Shown: in pieces, positions 26,636-39,704 of the stretch
How positions within the stretch are numbered: position 1 is the first letter of the stretch
Layout of the letters: every line of letters starts with the position of its first letter
Assembly: GCA_008360955.1 (NCBI GenBank)
Contig: LUCM01002243.1
Span: 16,114-80,113 of the forward strand
DNA: 64,000 nt
Source: Fasciolopsis buskii
Taxonomy: Eukaryota; Platyhelminthes; Trematoda; Plagiorchiida; Fasciolidae
Direction: 5' to 3'
The notes under the pieces: model-generated
What the model was told of the DNA's origin: nothing
What the model saw: the letters and a program-made list of their open reading frames with translations, nothing else
Database searches by the model: none
Translations under genes and position numbers: made by a program

Positions 26636-29600
26636 CTTCTATTAACTATTGGTTAGTCACCAAACAACGCGCGATGATAGACAAAATTCACATGGAGATG
26701 GCCAACAAATTTACGCGTTCACAGGGGGTCATTTCAATGCGTTCATTCTATTCAGCTAACTTCTTGTGATTATTTGAAAATAAAAACTGAATTTCCTGGA
26801 TCACGGCGTACTGGGAAGAGAGTACTGAAGTAGAACAGTGTGACCGCATTAATGTAGATCGCTATCTAAGATTCCCTCCAGCAGAAAGAGTGGTTATTTG
26901 AAATAATCCATTCAATTTCTCATTTAAATTTGAAGGTCATCATATATTCACGTGATGCACTGTAAGTTCAATCAACCGGACATTTAAGTTAGCCACATCT
27001 CGACTAGCCCGCATTGGTTCTAATAGAAGAAGAATCGAATCACGGTGACCGGTAGACAGTTTGCATATAGATCGACAGGTCAGAGTACATTCTCTGGCTT
27101 CGGGTGTAGAACCTGATTCATATAGGATGGACTGAGAGCGTTATACTAGTTTGCGAAACTGAAAACAAAATGAATGCTCTTTTTTCAATCGACATTCTGA
27201 CTTATAATTTACGAGGGAGGGTAAATAATTTGTTGACTTGCACACAGAGCCGAAAGCCTTTCTGTTGTACGCGTTTAGATCTTGCGTTCATTGCAAACTC
27301 ACCAGTCCACATAATGATCTTGAGAATTCTACTAACACGGAATGCGATTACTGGTGCACTACAAAAAACTCATTAGTTCATTTTTCAATACCTGGTATTC
27401 AGGCCTAGGATGATGATAACAGCCACTATACTTCTTGGCCTGATGCTCACGAGTTCGTGCATTGATAGACAATTTTTTCAAATCGGCAAGAGTTGAAAGA
27501 TCTCCCACTACTTTAGATTTCCGTTTCAATCCCGATATAAATGTTTTGAATTGGATTTAAATCCAGGAACTTAAACCACTCTGACAGTGGTTTTAACAGC
27601 CCAGATCTCCAATGGGAGTCACCGTAGCCTCATGCTCTTATGGGAACTAGCGATCGATAACACATTAGATGGCACGCTTCTAATATAGTTGTGTGATAGG
27701 CTAACTGTTCACGTGGGGCTCGTCGTAAACTGGAATTGTCATGACAAATTTCGTGAAGTTCTAAAAAAATATATCTGAGCGGAATTAGAGAAGAACATTC
27801 AAGATTACATCAAAACTAACACATGATTCTTTTAGTTTGGGATTCATGTACTGCCTCAGTAATTGACTGATTTAGATATGAGGTCCACGAAACAGAAGCA
27901 ACATCGAGAAATTAATGACAGAATCTGCTTGAATCAAGTGCTATGGTGAGAGGATGGCGATTGAGTTTGTGTACATTTCCTTTATGGGCATGATCACGTG
28001 ATTTTCAGTAGCATCATTGCCAAAAGTAAGCTAGCCTGCTACTTTTCGATTCGCAGTATTCTTGCTTCACTCAAAATTAACGTACTCAGCCATTTGGCTG
28101 TGACTTGATGATTCAGGTCAATCTGCATCTGTCCTGACCATGTCGAGTATCATTTCATCAAGTGGATACTCCAGAGATATGGAGTAATATTCTTCTTCTG
28201 TCTCATATTACGTGATCGTATGGGGAGGACAAAGCGTTTTCCTAAACTTTCTTAGTTTCCATCAAAATGAATGGTGATAATATTCAATCCATGGTAATAG
28301 AATACTGAAGATAGTTTCACGACAGAATGTAGATGAATGAGGGTGGACTAATAAAAATCATGATTCACGATACTACCACATACTGTAAAAGATAAGACAA
28401 CAAATGAATTAGAACAGCTCTACAAAATTGCCACAAAATGAGTCCTTTTGACCACTCTGAAAAGTCTGTCGTTGTTCACTTGTTTGTATATTCAAACTTT
28501 CGTAACTAAGCCCTTGAACCCTGAGATCTTACTTTATTTCCAACCGATATCCCACTTACCAATTTCGATCCAAGTGTGATAAAAACATCCCTAGTAATTT
28601 AAAATGAATTGGTCCAAAGTTTACATCCCTTATTGCAAACGAAAGCCCGGTCGCTTCGTAAACAGACCAATGGCCGAGTAGTCCTATTCCCGTTATTTCC
28701 TTATCTTCGCTCGTACGTTTTACTTTTGAAAGGCCTCAGGTGCAATAAAACAGACATTTTCAAACTGTTGCCTTGCGAATAATTGCCCCGTCCCGGAGGG
28801 TGGTTTTTGCAGTATGCTGCTCTCAATTTCATTTTAATCACGACTATTAATTTACTTTCCGAGGAAATTCGACTTCGGCAGATTAGCAGTACAAAATAAT
28901 GGATGAATGACCCGTGGTGCTTCAGCCGATAATGTTACAATATTTGGATGCAAGCTGGAATATTTGCGCTATCGTCCGTTTATTCATTCGGCAAACTTTC
29001 GCTGGCCACAGTCCCTCTCCATCCGTCCCAGGACTGTACACTTCTAGTAAGTTAAACAATAAAAGTAGCGATTATTTGCGCGAGTACTGATCACGTGATC
29101 AAATTCACCAGTGTCACGTGGTCCTAGTGAGTCATCAAACAAGATTTGAAAGGTTTTGTAGGTATCAACTAATAAAACCAGAGCGTAAAATGCTGGAGAT
29201 TGTTCAACTTCGTATTGTTTCTATATGTGAATTGATTACCACTCCACATTTAATATTTTCCAGGCTGAGTGGTATGAAATTAAGTGTATCTGCGAACTGG
29301 TTATTAGACATGAAAGTCCCGAGGTAAATCAGATGGGTTATGTAACACGGGCCAGTCATCAAGCGATCAAAAAATGCATGATCTTAACAACCGAACTGTG
29401 GTTTTGTGAGATAGTCAGCACAAAGGCAAGTGAAGTGGGACGTGGGATGAGAAAGTAGTAGTTGTAGAGAATGTTCTATATGTTGCATTGTATCATATCA
29501 CACTGCATAAGCTTTTGCGTACAAAAATGTTGCGTTTCAGTCTAAAAACTTTAAGAAAATGAAATAAAATTCATCGAGGAATGATTTGAACACCTTACGA

Positions 29601-29639
29601 CAAGCTGCTCAAAAATCAGCTGAAACACAATTTGTCGAG
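26636..29639. other. No recognisable gene
   Basis: AT-rich, few ORFs above 60 codons, no repeat family recognised. Confidence 0.55.
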
Positions 29640-32170
29640 ATGTGTGTTCCGTATGGAGCAGTGCAGCACCTATAAATATTCATTCTTGAGAGTGTGGAAC
29701 GAAAAGTAGATCTTGTTGAAAAAAGCGACCGATACTTTGAAAGATCGTTGGGCAGAGATGTGTGGGATTTGGAAGTACTCTGTGAGCAATCTTCTCACAT
29801 CAGGACAGATGATGATCACATACATTAATGGACAATCCACTCAGTGGTATGAATAAAAAACGGCTAATAATTGACAGTCCCCGGCGGCGAATTTCAAAGT
29901 CTTTTTAAGGAAGCCTGCAAAAATAACAAGAGAACAGTAAATAAGGATTGGATAAACATACCGGTATAAAAACGGCAGGTGGTTCTGATTTTCACCCCGC
30001 AGTGTTGAAGGCTTCTGCTTTGAAATCACAACCATCGGCGATTCTTTACACAGGTGGAAATGTGAGAAATCCATTTCAGATTTTTATCAATAGTAACTCC
30101 TAGGTATTTGACAGAATCAACTCTGGTAAGTGGTTCTGAGTCGATGAGTGTCCGAGAGAAAGAGAGAGCAGACATTTGAAACATTTAAATTTGTTGAGAT
30201 TTTTAGAACACAGTTTGGTACAGAGAAATCGTGGATAGGAGAGATACGTTGTTGGAAAAATTTGCAGGTTACCATTGCGAGAAACGGTTTGAAAGGGCAA
30301 CATTATCAGCATACTCAAACAGATGACAACGGGGACGTAGTTGATAAGCTACTTGTATGACTAGAGAACAGATACGTGAACAAACAAGTAACTGAACCCA
30401 AAGCACGACATAAGCCCGAGATAATTGTTACCCAAATGGCTATGATGTTAATAAACCCCGTTCACAACCCCCAACCGTCCCGTACTCTGCTATTCGTATA
30501 ATAAAGCTATTCGAGGATCAACCAAGACAACAGCCAAACGCTAATGAAAGAACCTGGACTAATCCAAATAATTTCACCATCCCCCCGTATTCTAACTGAA
30601 GTAAGAAGAGGCACGCGGACACCCGAGTGGAATAAAAATGAATGGTCAAGTAAGGCAGCTACGCCTACAGAGTCATCATGACGCGTATCAGCGGATCTGC
30701 AAGTATGCGGATGAAGTAAGATAACTCATCAACGAACTGTCAAAAGTGGAACCTGTTAGATATAACTATGAGCCCAACTGAAAGGGGCTACGGTCAGGAG
30801 AACGTAGAACAGAAAGCAGGCGCTTAAGTATAGCCAGATGTTAAGGCGATGGGGTGGACGCCTTTTGCTAAGGTAGTAGGACACTACTCAGATTTACAGG
30901 ATGGGAATAAAAATAGTGGATCGGGATGAAAAAACGAGGTGAAAACAAGTTTCATCCAGAGAAGTGAATCCATCCGTCAGAACCACAGAACCATGCTTTA
31001 AAAGAACTGAAGACAGACTATCAGGAACAACCCTGTATTGAGTGTAATGGTGCGGAGAAGGTTCAGTACCTGTACCCTAGAAAAACTTGTAACTGTCACA
31101 TCGCCACCCTGTCCATATATGACTGGGGTTTAAGTGGAAGGATAGATGAAAGTTTGATATATGCTGTCGATATCTGCAGAAAATTTCACGTCCTTTCTTC
31201 CCGCACAACAGTCGAATACCATGCCACAAGAATCGGTTCTTTTTACCACTCAAGAGTTGGCTGGCGAATGTCGTAAAGATACGTTTGATTTCAGGTTTTA
31301 TTAAGGTGGAAAAAACCACACGCTTGAATTATTGCAGGATTTGTAGAAGTGCTCCTTGCGTCGCCTCAGGGATTTCAGTATCTGGCTGGAGATATGGCCA
31401 TTTGAGACTAATAGTGTTTCTAAGGGATAGCAGATATCAAAGACTGCCTGACACTGTCATTGCTCAGCGGTTCAAAAGAGAAACAGACAGATGCGAGTGA
31501 AAGGGGTTTGTGAAGAAGAGTCAGGTTGCTGAGTGAAAAGTGACAGAGGCGAATTTGGATTTGATTTGTTTTTGTAAAAGAATGGAAGGCTGACCGAGAA
31601 TATATGATGAACCTTAACAGATGCAGATAATGGTCACTACTTGCAACCGGAGCACGTAGTTTGAAGGAAAATAAATGAGGGCAGTTGGTAATAACTTTAT
31701 CAAATATGGAGTTGTCTGTGGTGGGAGAAACGCCGAGGTTTGCCAAATCAAATACGGTCAGTGTTAATGCATGACTGAAATCACTAACAATAATATGCAG
31801 ACCATCCTCAAGAAGAGAAAAAACAATTGCTAGAAAAGAAACGAAAAAGGATAGACACTTAGTTGCGAGCTCAAAAGAGCAATAGACACTCATTATCACC
31901 AGTGGATAAATTCGAGAAGAGCAACAAAAATATCGAATACAGTTTGGGGCAGAAAACAAACCGAGAAATCGATAAATCTGCGGGTGTAAAATTGTGTCAT
32001 AAGAAACCCAGGAAGCTGTTATTTCACTTCGAATAGGCTGAAGACAAAACGTTGGCAATAAGAGGTTACGGGTTAGCCATCTGGCAAATTGTCTTTGCTT
32101 TGCCTTGGCGAAACATAAAGACGTGGAATATGGAATACCCAATGATCGAAAGAACATCAAACGCTAGGCA
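29640..32170 (-). mobile_element. CR1/Jockey-like non-LTR retrotransposon relic
   Basis: On the minus strand, an ORF at 32160-31420 (246 codons) carries the C-terminal half of an APE-type endonuclease: LSPTTDNSIFDKVITN-like target region and APVASSDH, whose SDH is the catalytic His motif of the family. Downstream are a broken linker (31319-31077) and the RT C-terminus, with RVDSVKYLGVTIDKNLKW (about 30.1 kb) followed by YVYPILIYCSLVIFAGFLKK. These thumb-region motifs are typical of CR1. The RT core (YADD) is not recognised, so there is an internal deletion or decay. About 200 nt at 29690-29910 recur at 56145-56350. Confidence 0.75.
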
Positions 32171-35100
32171 GTGCCTTGAAATATTTCCAATAATTAGCCG
32201 TTGAGTGCCCAAGTTTGGCTAGCATCCTTCGAAGAATTTCTTAGAAAATCCATCAGTCTGATTTGCGTTGTACTCGCAAAGAACCATCCCAAGTGGTGAA
32301 ATGCAAACGATATTTTCAATCTGGTCGCTTTATTCGAAGACAAGCTCTTGTGGTATGATTCTTATTTATGCAGAGCGTCCTATAGCCCGGGAACATTGAA
32401 ATTTATCTACTTTGTCCACAAGAAGTCAGAAAATGTTTGTCATCAACTTACATCAACTCTATTGCGCTGCGTGCGTTAGATTGTGAGTTTCTATTGTTCC
32501 GCATCTCCGATTATCAAGCGGTTGATCAACTAATATCAGGGTGTTTTGATCGATGTGAGTTTTACCGAGATTCTGATCAACAATTGTGGATAATATCAAA
32601 TCACCGGAAAATTATCTTGATATTTGGTTCGGTCCTTATTCCTGGAGATGATATCCGAGTAATGTGTGGAGTCAACCGAAAAATATGCACCGTGTGAAAC
32701 ATCGAAATAAGTATATATTTTTCTCCAAAATGCCGCGTTTTCGGTGGAAGTAACAGTCAGCTGACGTTTTGGCTTCGAGGACTAAGTTTTTTCCAGATAC
32801 ATGATAGTGGATAGCTAGCCTGAAGTAGACGATCGAAAAGTCTGCTCACTAGTGTTTTCTCCATCAAAGCTGCTTCTCACGGATACAGATTTCCAATTTT
32901 CTTGGTATTGTGGGGATTACTCAGAAAGATTTAGTATCGGTCAATGATTAGTTTTGCATGGGAAGCAGACCCACTGCGAGCGAGGGTAACGCATTCAATG
33001 ATGATAAAGTTCAGTTCAATCCAGTTTGCACCACTAACCTTTCAAGAACGTTTTCTGGTTTTGTCCGCTACATTGCAGCACCGAATACTAGTGAAGCAGA
33101 AGTCCTAAGACCATAAAGTAAGAACCACAGAGAAGTGGAAAAACTTCAACCGCGTAAGCATCACCGGCTGTTGCAATGAGCTTAAAATCTCCAACCATCG
33201 TGCTAAGGGAGCCCGCGGGCCTCAATCCGCTAACCTAACTCGATTTAATCGGGACAGTACATTGGTTAAGATATTCATACCATTTCATCACGTCAAGGAA
33301 TGCCCATTTTGATTTATCCTCCGAACAACACCTACCACTGAGAACAGCATATACAGAGGAGAGATTCCGTTTGCGGAAATGTAAAAATGTGCATCCCAAC
33401 CACTTTGATCTATTCCCATTCCGTGTCTGCGACCCAGTACTCTGCAGTCAAAATCAAGATTGCCAGTATCATCCTCTCACCACAATATATGAAGGGAACA
33501 CTGCACAAAGCTCCGTTCAATGAATTGTCGACAGCCAACTGCAATAGCCTAGAGGCCATAGTGGTCAACCGTAGCGTGCATCTCATTTTGACAGCGTCAG
33601 ATACTCACCAATGATGATTCATCATAAGGATAATACGGTCGAGCGATTCCTCCTTGTTTTTATTAATCAACTGCATGTCGATGCTTTATGATGAAATGTT
33701 CCGTTAATATACTAAGTCCCGCTGTACTTGAGTTGATCAAGTAGCCTGGATAGTGACGACTGGATAAGTGTCTGGAAGGAATGTAGAAGCACCAGCATCC
33801 GTTGATAAGACGTGCTGAGATCACTGATGGTTAGTTTCTTCACTTTCACCATGGTTTGAATGATTTTCATCTTCGAGTTTTAGTACATACTTTACCAGTG
33901 ATACCCAATCGCATGATGATTACCTACTTCGAAATGTAAAGACTACGTTTTCACATGGTTTTTATATTGTGTGATGCATGAAAAGGCTTGATATGGTCGC
34001 TCGCTTTTCGCCGTTACTCACAGCCGTAAATGCAGCGCTGGTCAAGTGATAGCGTGGACCTAGAACCATGATGTCGTGAGTTAACGACTTCTGAAACTTC
34101 TCGGTATGACCCGAGGTGTGCTCCGCATTCCAGAGCACATATGCACCTACTTGGATACTTAAGGAATTTTGCCCAGTGGTCGAGTTATTTGAAAGCATTC
34201 TTCAGCTAAAGACGCTTTGCCCACTACTCTCTTGTGGCTTTGAAATTTCTACCAGTATGCAGACAAAGATGACTGGACAACGTTCTCTGTTGGACTGAAT
34301 AACTACTGACAATCGACTTAGAGGAGTTGGCTAAATCGTATTCCCAAGTCAACCGCTGATGACTTGGAAGGCATACAGCAGCACAGTGGATTCCTTCATC
34401 CTCTTCACTGTCCCTGTTCTGGATGGAAACCTTCACCGAGGCATAGGAGACTTTAACTTTGTCTCGTTATTCCCAACAATTGTATTCTGCGCGAGGGATT
34501 TATTTCTCTTGCCGACTGGCGAAGTTGAAAATCCTAACCGAATCCTGTCTAAATAATTCACTATTGTTTTCCGTGGTACCATAAGTACAAACAACCACTG
34601 CTTCATTGCAGAGGCCGAAAATTTACTATATTCTTTCCCATTGAGCCTCTGAAGTTTCCTGTGTGCAACTTGTCTATTTGAAATACTTTCCTCCTGATAT
34701 TATTTTATTTCTCCGTTTTCCAGCTTTGTATAACTTTTACTCAATTCTGGTTTTTCCTCAGCCTCTGAAGATGTTTCTATGCCTAATAGGAGGGTGATAT
34801 GCTCTTGCAGGAAACGACTGCTCCGATTGAAAGAGCAGACATACAGGTCACGGATATTGCAACTGTTAAGGAGCTGTCTCGTCTCGTCAAAAATGAGATC
34901 GGACATGTTGACTCTACCTCTACCGATCAGCCTCTAAGCAGACGGGGAACGAAAATCTAATGAAAGGGTGTTTTGACTGGAATGAACGGTTGTCGTTTCG
35001 TCCGAAGACCATCGATATTCGCAACGCTACTTCCATATAACCAAAAAATCCATCCCTTCGTCACAACCTTCCATTAGGCGTATCGACGTCGAATCCGGAG

Positions 35101-37699
35101 ATAGAAATAAGGTTTTTAAATAGCTCAGAACCACCAAGGTTGGAGCCACGGCTCGGTCAGCAATGCCATCTCCAAGTATTCTTTAGTATGGCGCCCGTGT
35201 TCTGCGTAAAGTCAGGGGTCTTCTAACATTAGCACTTATTTGTATTGAGATTCCACTTCAACTTGTTGAATACTAACAACAACTGCTCCATTTTTCAATG
35301 AAACAATATCCGCGATTCTTGCCAATTGGCTTCGTCTGTTCGCCCCGACCTCGATCCTTCTAAACTCATTTCGCGTGTCATATTCGATCGTCTTTTAAAA
35401 CATGCTTTCACTACACCCGATCATTTTCATTCAGCCGATAAATTTCACAGAAGCACCTTCATTGTGATACAATTTTTAAAATACTCTGTTTGCAGTTCAT
35501 TAAACAACTCTAAGGTTCGTTAGATGGGTTTTCCCCGATTATCCTCCCAACTTTGATTCAACCTTCAGGCAATTTTCAATTCAAAAGCATAATTCTTTTT
35601 GGTATCCACGTAATCTGTTGAGATATTGAAAATTTAATGGGCGTATCCAAAACACCAGATTCGGGAGAAAATCGTCTGAAACTTTAGCCAACAATTCTGT
35701 TATTGTTGTCGTTGTTGTTGTTTCGCTATTTCTTTTTCTGCATACGTAAATGATCTTCTCAGTGGTTCAGTTGGTTCTGTAATCAAATACGCGGACAGTT
35801 TCGACATAGGCCAATTCATATCGACTGATGACGACCTGCACCTTTGATCCTTTAGAATACCATAAACTCCTCAGAACAGTCTTTAAGTGAACCACCCAAG
35901 TGTTCCGAAAGCATACTCACGTTGCTTCTTCTTACCTTCTCTAACCAACCTTGTACCCTCTGTGATGTTCTTCTCCGAATCCAATCTGCAAATTACCTTG
36001 CGATCCTCTTTTCCTCCGATCTGCTCGTAAAATCTATCGCATCCGATCTACAGCGTCTATCTTTTCAAAATCTAGGTTTCAGAGACTCCTATGTTATGTC
36101 TAACGTTACTTCTGGTCTTGTTTATCAGAGCTGATTTTACCGAACACACTGTTATTCGCACCACTGTTGCCTCAGGGGGTACTGTTCACTAAGCAATTCC
36201 CGACTGCTATCCCACTCGGGGTTTTCTTCATCAAAGTCAAAATAAGACGGTCCCCCTGTCTCTATCTCGAACCGTTGCTTGTGGACAGCCATCTTCCGGA
36301 AAGTTCATCCAATTTTCTTGCATCATTTAAGCACTCAAAATAGAAAGCAAAAACAGAATTTCTACATACACATTAAGAACTATCGGTTTTCGTGGTTGGG
36401 ATTAAGTTGAAAGTGTTTTAAAAACCCCAAAATTGCAATTACATGTCGCTATCCAAATTGATTACCACCTAATTGTCCGCTATTCTTCTGATCACATGTC
36501 TATGAGTTGTGTCTCGTTCACCGATTTTCCGATTCACTAACTTACAGATAATGTTCCCACATTTGTCCGACAGTTAAAATGACTTCCGGTTGCACCCAAC
36601 TCGTTCTTTTTCATCTACTTACGACTAGCTACAAAAAAACCGCAACCTGTGTGTCGGCGAAACGTGTAGGACTGAATTACGACAATTTGGCAGAATAGAA
36701 GGCTTTTTTATGCTAACCGAAGTAGAGCGAGTTGGAATGAAAGAGAAACAAGCCTGTTAGCTGTTCCTGTGACTGGAGATTAAGTGAGCGGAAACCGATC
36801 TGGCGTTTCCTCGGGGAATATCAATCCGCACGGCAAATAGAACCATTTAAACATAACCGATATTGACTATCGGCTTCCATTGCTGTCAATCAGTTGCCAA
36901 TGAGCGTCACATATCGCGATATCAATTGGCAAAATTTGGGGCAAGAATCATTCGGATGATTGACTTTGAAAGCAGCATCAGAGTGAATATAAACTCAACC
37001 AGTTTAACAACTAACTCAGCTTCCTTTTGGAGGCGTAGACAGACACAATGATAATCATGTAATGCAATTAAATTAGATGTAAGAATGCAACAAGAGAGCA
37101 GGATGAGGAGACCAGAAATATGAAATTACGGGTCACTACCAAGGCAACAGGAAATGCGTAACATGTATCATCGGTATGCATAATTCATGCTTGATTCGAT
37201 GAATGACTACTACCTACCCGAAACTGAGAAAACTGGGATAACGTGTCTCGATTTGGGATGCGGTTTCAGAATCAACTCGGCGATCTGAATCCAACGAACT
37301 GCGTCCCATTGCCAGAGTTACTTTCCAATTCGAGGGCACAAGTTTCTTGGGATAGGTTGGTACATCCTAGCCAGCAGGCGGCGTGGTCATTCCAACATAC
37401 TATAAACTACAGGTAAGTTGAAATTAATGTACACAGTTGGTAGCATGAATGTTCACTCTGTCCAAATTACTGTGACTGAGAAAGCGACGAGTCTCGTGCA
37501 TTATATCTCTAGGTTGAATGCCGTAAAAGTAATTTCAACTGTTACGATGAGTCGGTGTATTCTAACCAACAATTATTTGCTGCTGAAAAATACATGTGCA
37601 CAGTAACCCGAGGATTTCAAGCAGCACTGCATTTTCGAAGAAACGCCAGTGGACAATGATCTGTTAGCGTTTCACAGTTTCTGCATTTAATCCCACCGA
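32171..37699. other. No recognised host gene
   Basis: Includes the possible integrase relic at 33970-34300. Elsewhere I see only short ORFs without motifs. Confidence 0.5.
33970..34300 (-). mobile_element. Possible LTR-retrotransposon integrase C-terminus relic
   Basis: Minus ORF 34198-33962 (78 codons) contains SIQVGAYVLWNAEHTSGHTE followed by KFQKS. This resembles the VGD.VLL.NP...G.S.KF.. segment after the Ty3/gypsy integrase core. No protease, RT, RNase H, integrase core or LTRs are recognised. Chance similarity is possible. Confidence 0.25.
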
Positions 37700-38720
37700 T
37701 TACGGATTGTAGAAACAGTGAGCTGAGTGAACCAATGTTCTACTCACATCAAAATTATATCCAATAGGAAATAATCTTCCGAAGTGCGGCTATTATCCTG
37801 TCCAGGTGTGGTTGTGATGTATGAACATCTAAAGATTTCCATCTAGTAGTCAGGTGACAGGCACGAACGGGAGCTTGGCACCAACTTAGAATTCTACGGT
37901 AAATCCAACATTAAAATGTGAGGACTTTAGTTTCCCAAATGGTTCTTTCGCATCCGCTTCCTTCTTCACCACTGCCAAGATATCGTCAATCCACCGACGA
38001 TTTAGCAATGTGGAATGCGAATCATTCTCTAGTTTACCATCTAGCGTTGACGTAAAGATGTTGGCAAGCATCCGTCCAAGTGGACTCCCCATAGCAATGT
38101 CATTGGTTTGTCAATGTTTTCTCTAATAAAGGTGGACAGTACATGGCCGATGAACATGCCCGAATTTCTTAGTTGTTCACCCAGACAACTCTACGTCACC
38201 GGCGTGCTTACATACCCCGTTTACAGTTTTTCCATCTTAGATATTTGTGAATAATGTGACATCGCGAAAAAGAAAACAGTTTAAATGATCCGTATACGGT
38301 AAGTCTGCATTTCATTGAAGTAAATCGGTTACTCGGCTTGGAAGCTTCCACGACTGCGTAGCAAGTTTGTGGTGAAGTGGGTTGACCACTGGCAAGATGC
38401 GTTTATGGTACATCTACCTTGTATAGTAATATAGCTGGCCATATATTCTTGGAATAAGTGAACCTACTGACCTCAGCTCGGAAAGCGTTTACGCGTCAAT
38501 TCTACCTTTAGTAGACATGCGTTTCAATTTGACATTGACAGCTCTCTCCAGATTTCCTGTCTTATGTTCACTATCAAAATCTGTTTCGAAGCTTATACAA
38601 TCGCTTAGTATGGCCCTCATCTTTTGGATGTAATCTTCGCTATTGAGAATAACGATCCCGAATCTTTTATTGAATAGTGTTATCACAGTCGGTTTGTTGT
38701 GTGAGCTGTATAGGGGACGT
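37700..38720 (-). mobile_element. Penelope-like element RT relic
   Basis: Minus ORF 38092-37886 has MGSPLGRMLANIFTSTLDGK and LNRRWIDDILAVVKK, the Penelope-type MGSPLSP.. motif and RYVDDIL motif, then HFNVGFTVEF. Upstream, 38686-38489 gives GIVILNSEDYIQKMRAILSD, the expected N-terminal RT segment with a Y.KM pattern. The central part is full of stops. The catalytic Asp pair survives, but Tyr-Val before it is Trp-Ile. Inactive. Confidence 0.72.
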
Positions 38721-39704
38721 TATTGTGCTGTTGTTTCAATAAGCTTCCTTGAGGGTATTCAGTAACCTGAAACTGGGCATGTAGGATCGACTAGTTGTCT
38801 GGAACAAATCTTCAGCCTCTGGAGTGCATGATGTCATACCTTTTGAGCTGATGTCTAAAGGTTTCGAACTTAGCATCTACCTTAAACCTGTTCTATTTTC
38901 TATGGGGGCACAACATTTAGATGTCATAAATAATACCTCTAACTGTAAACCATTAAAATTTGACACGTCTCGTACATACCTTTCGAGTTCTTTTGGGAAC
39001 CCTACTGAGCAATCTATTTTTTCAGTGATTTTGTTAGACCATGCAACATATCAGCGCGATAGTGACTAAGAACTCCACGGCTGAATGCGTAACATTTAAT
39101 ATGGCAAACGAAATATACTGCAGATGATATCTCTTATAGAGCCAACCCATTGGTTCAGTTGTGCGAGCGTATCGGGTTCTCCAAATGACTTCGACGGACG
39201 CATCCGATTTTGTCCATTCATTCGTACCTTGTTTCTACGAGGTGCATATAAAAAATGTCGAGTACATCTCCCCTTCTCCCCACATTCGAACAAACGATGC
39301 TCAAGAGCACTTAGTGGATATGGCAAATAGTAGGTCACAAAACTGGAAAGTGCACTATGAATGTGGAACATCCATCTGCTTAGCCCAATCCCAACGGAGC
39401 AAAAAACAATATCAGCAGAATTCAAACAGGTCGTCATTTTCCGCGTGCCCACAATCAGCGGCCAACGCACATTAGAAATCACAATAGCAATTCACCAATT
39501 TTATGGTAACAATAACCGAATTCATAAACTAAGAATGAAAACCTCCAATAGGTTGACTTAGTTATTGAACCGGCTCGTCACACTGACGATTGTAAACTCA
39601 AACATGGTGAATGAAAGTTATGGTATCTAAAGTACATTGGCAAGTGACAGCAAGCACGTGAAACAGCACGAAAATATTAATTCTGCGCTACTTGTTCATC
39701 ACCA
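38721..39704. other. Spacer between Penelope and RTE relics
   Basis: At 39096-39482 three frames are open at once (128 codons minus, 68 and 104 codons plus), none recognised. No other feature. Confidence 0.5.

Noticed and set aside
31420..32160. 246-codon minus ORF as a host gene
   Set aside because: It carries the CR1-type endonuclease end (APVASSDH) and continues into RT motifs downstream, so it belongs to the retroelement.
36630..36680. Penelope GIY-YIG endonuclease fragment (NLCVGETCRTELRQFG-like reading, plus strand)
   Set aside because: Only one short stretch in a frame not otherwise open, opposite in strand to the RT relic; no second motif found.
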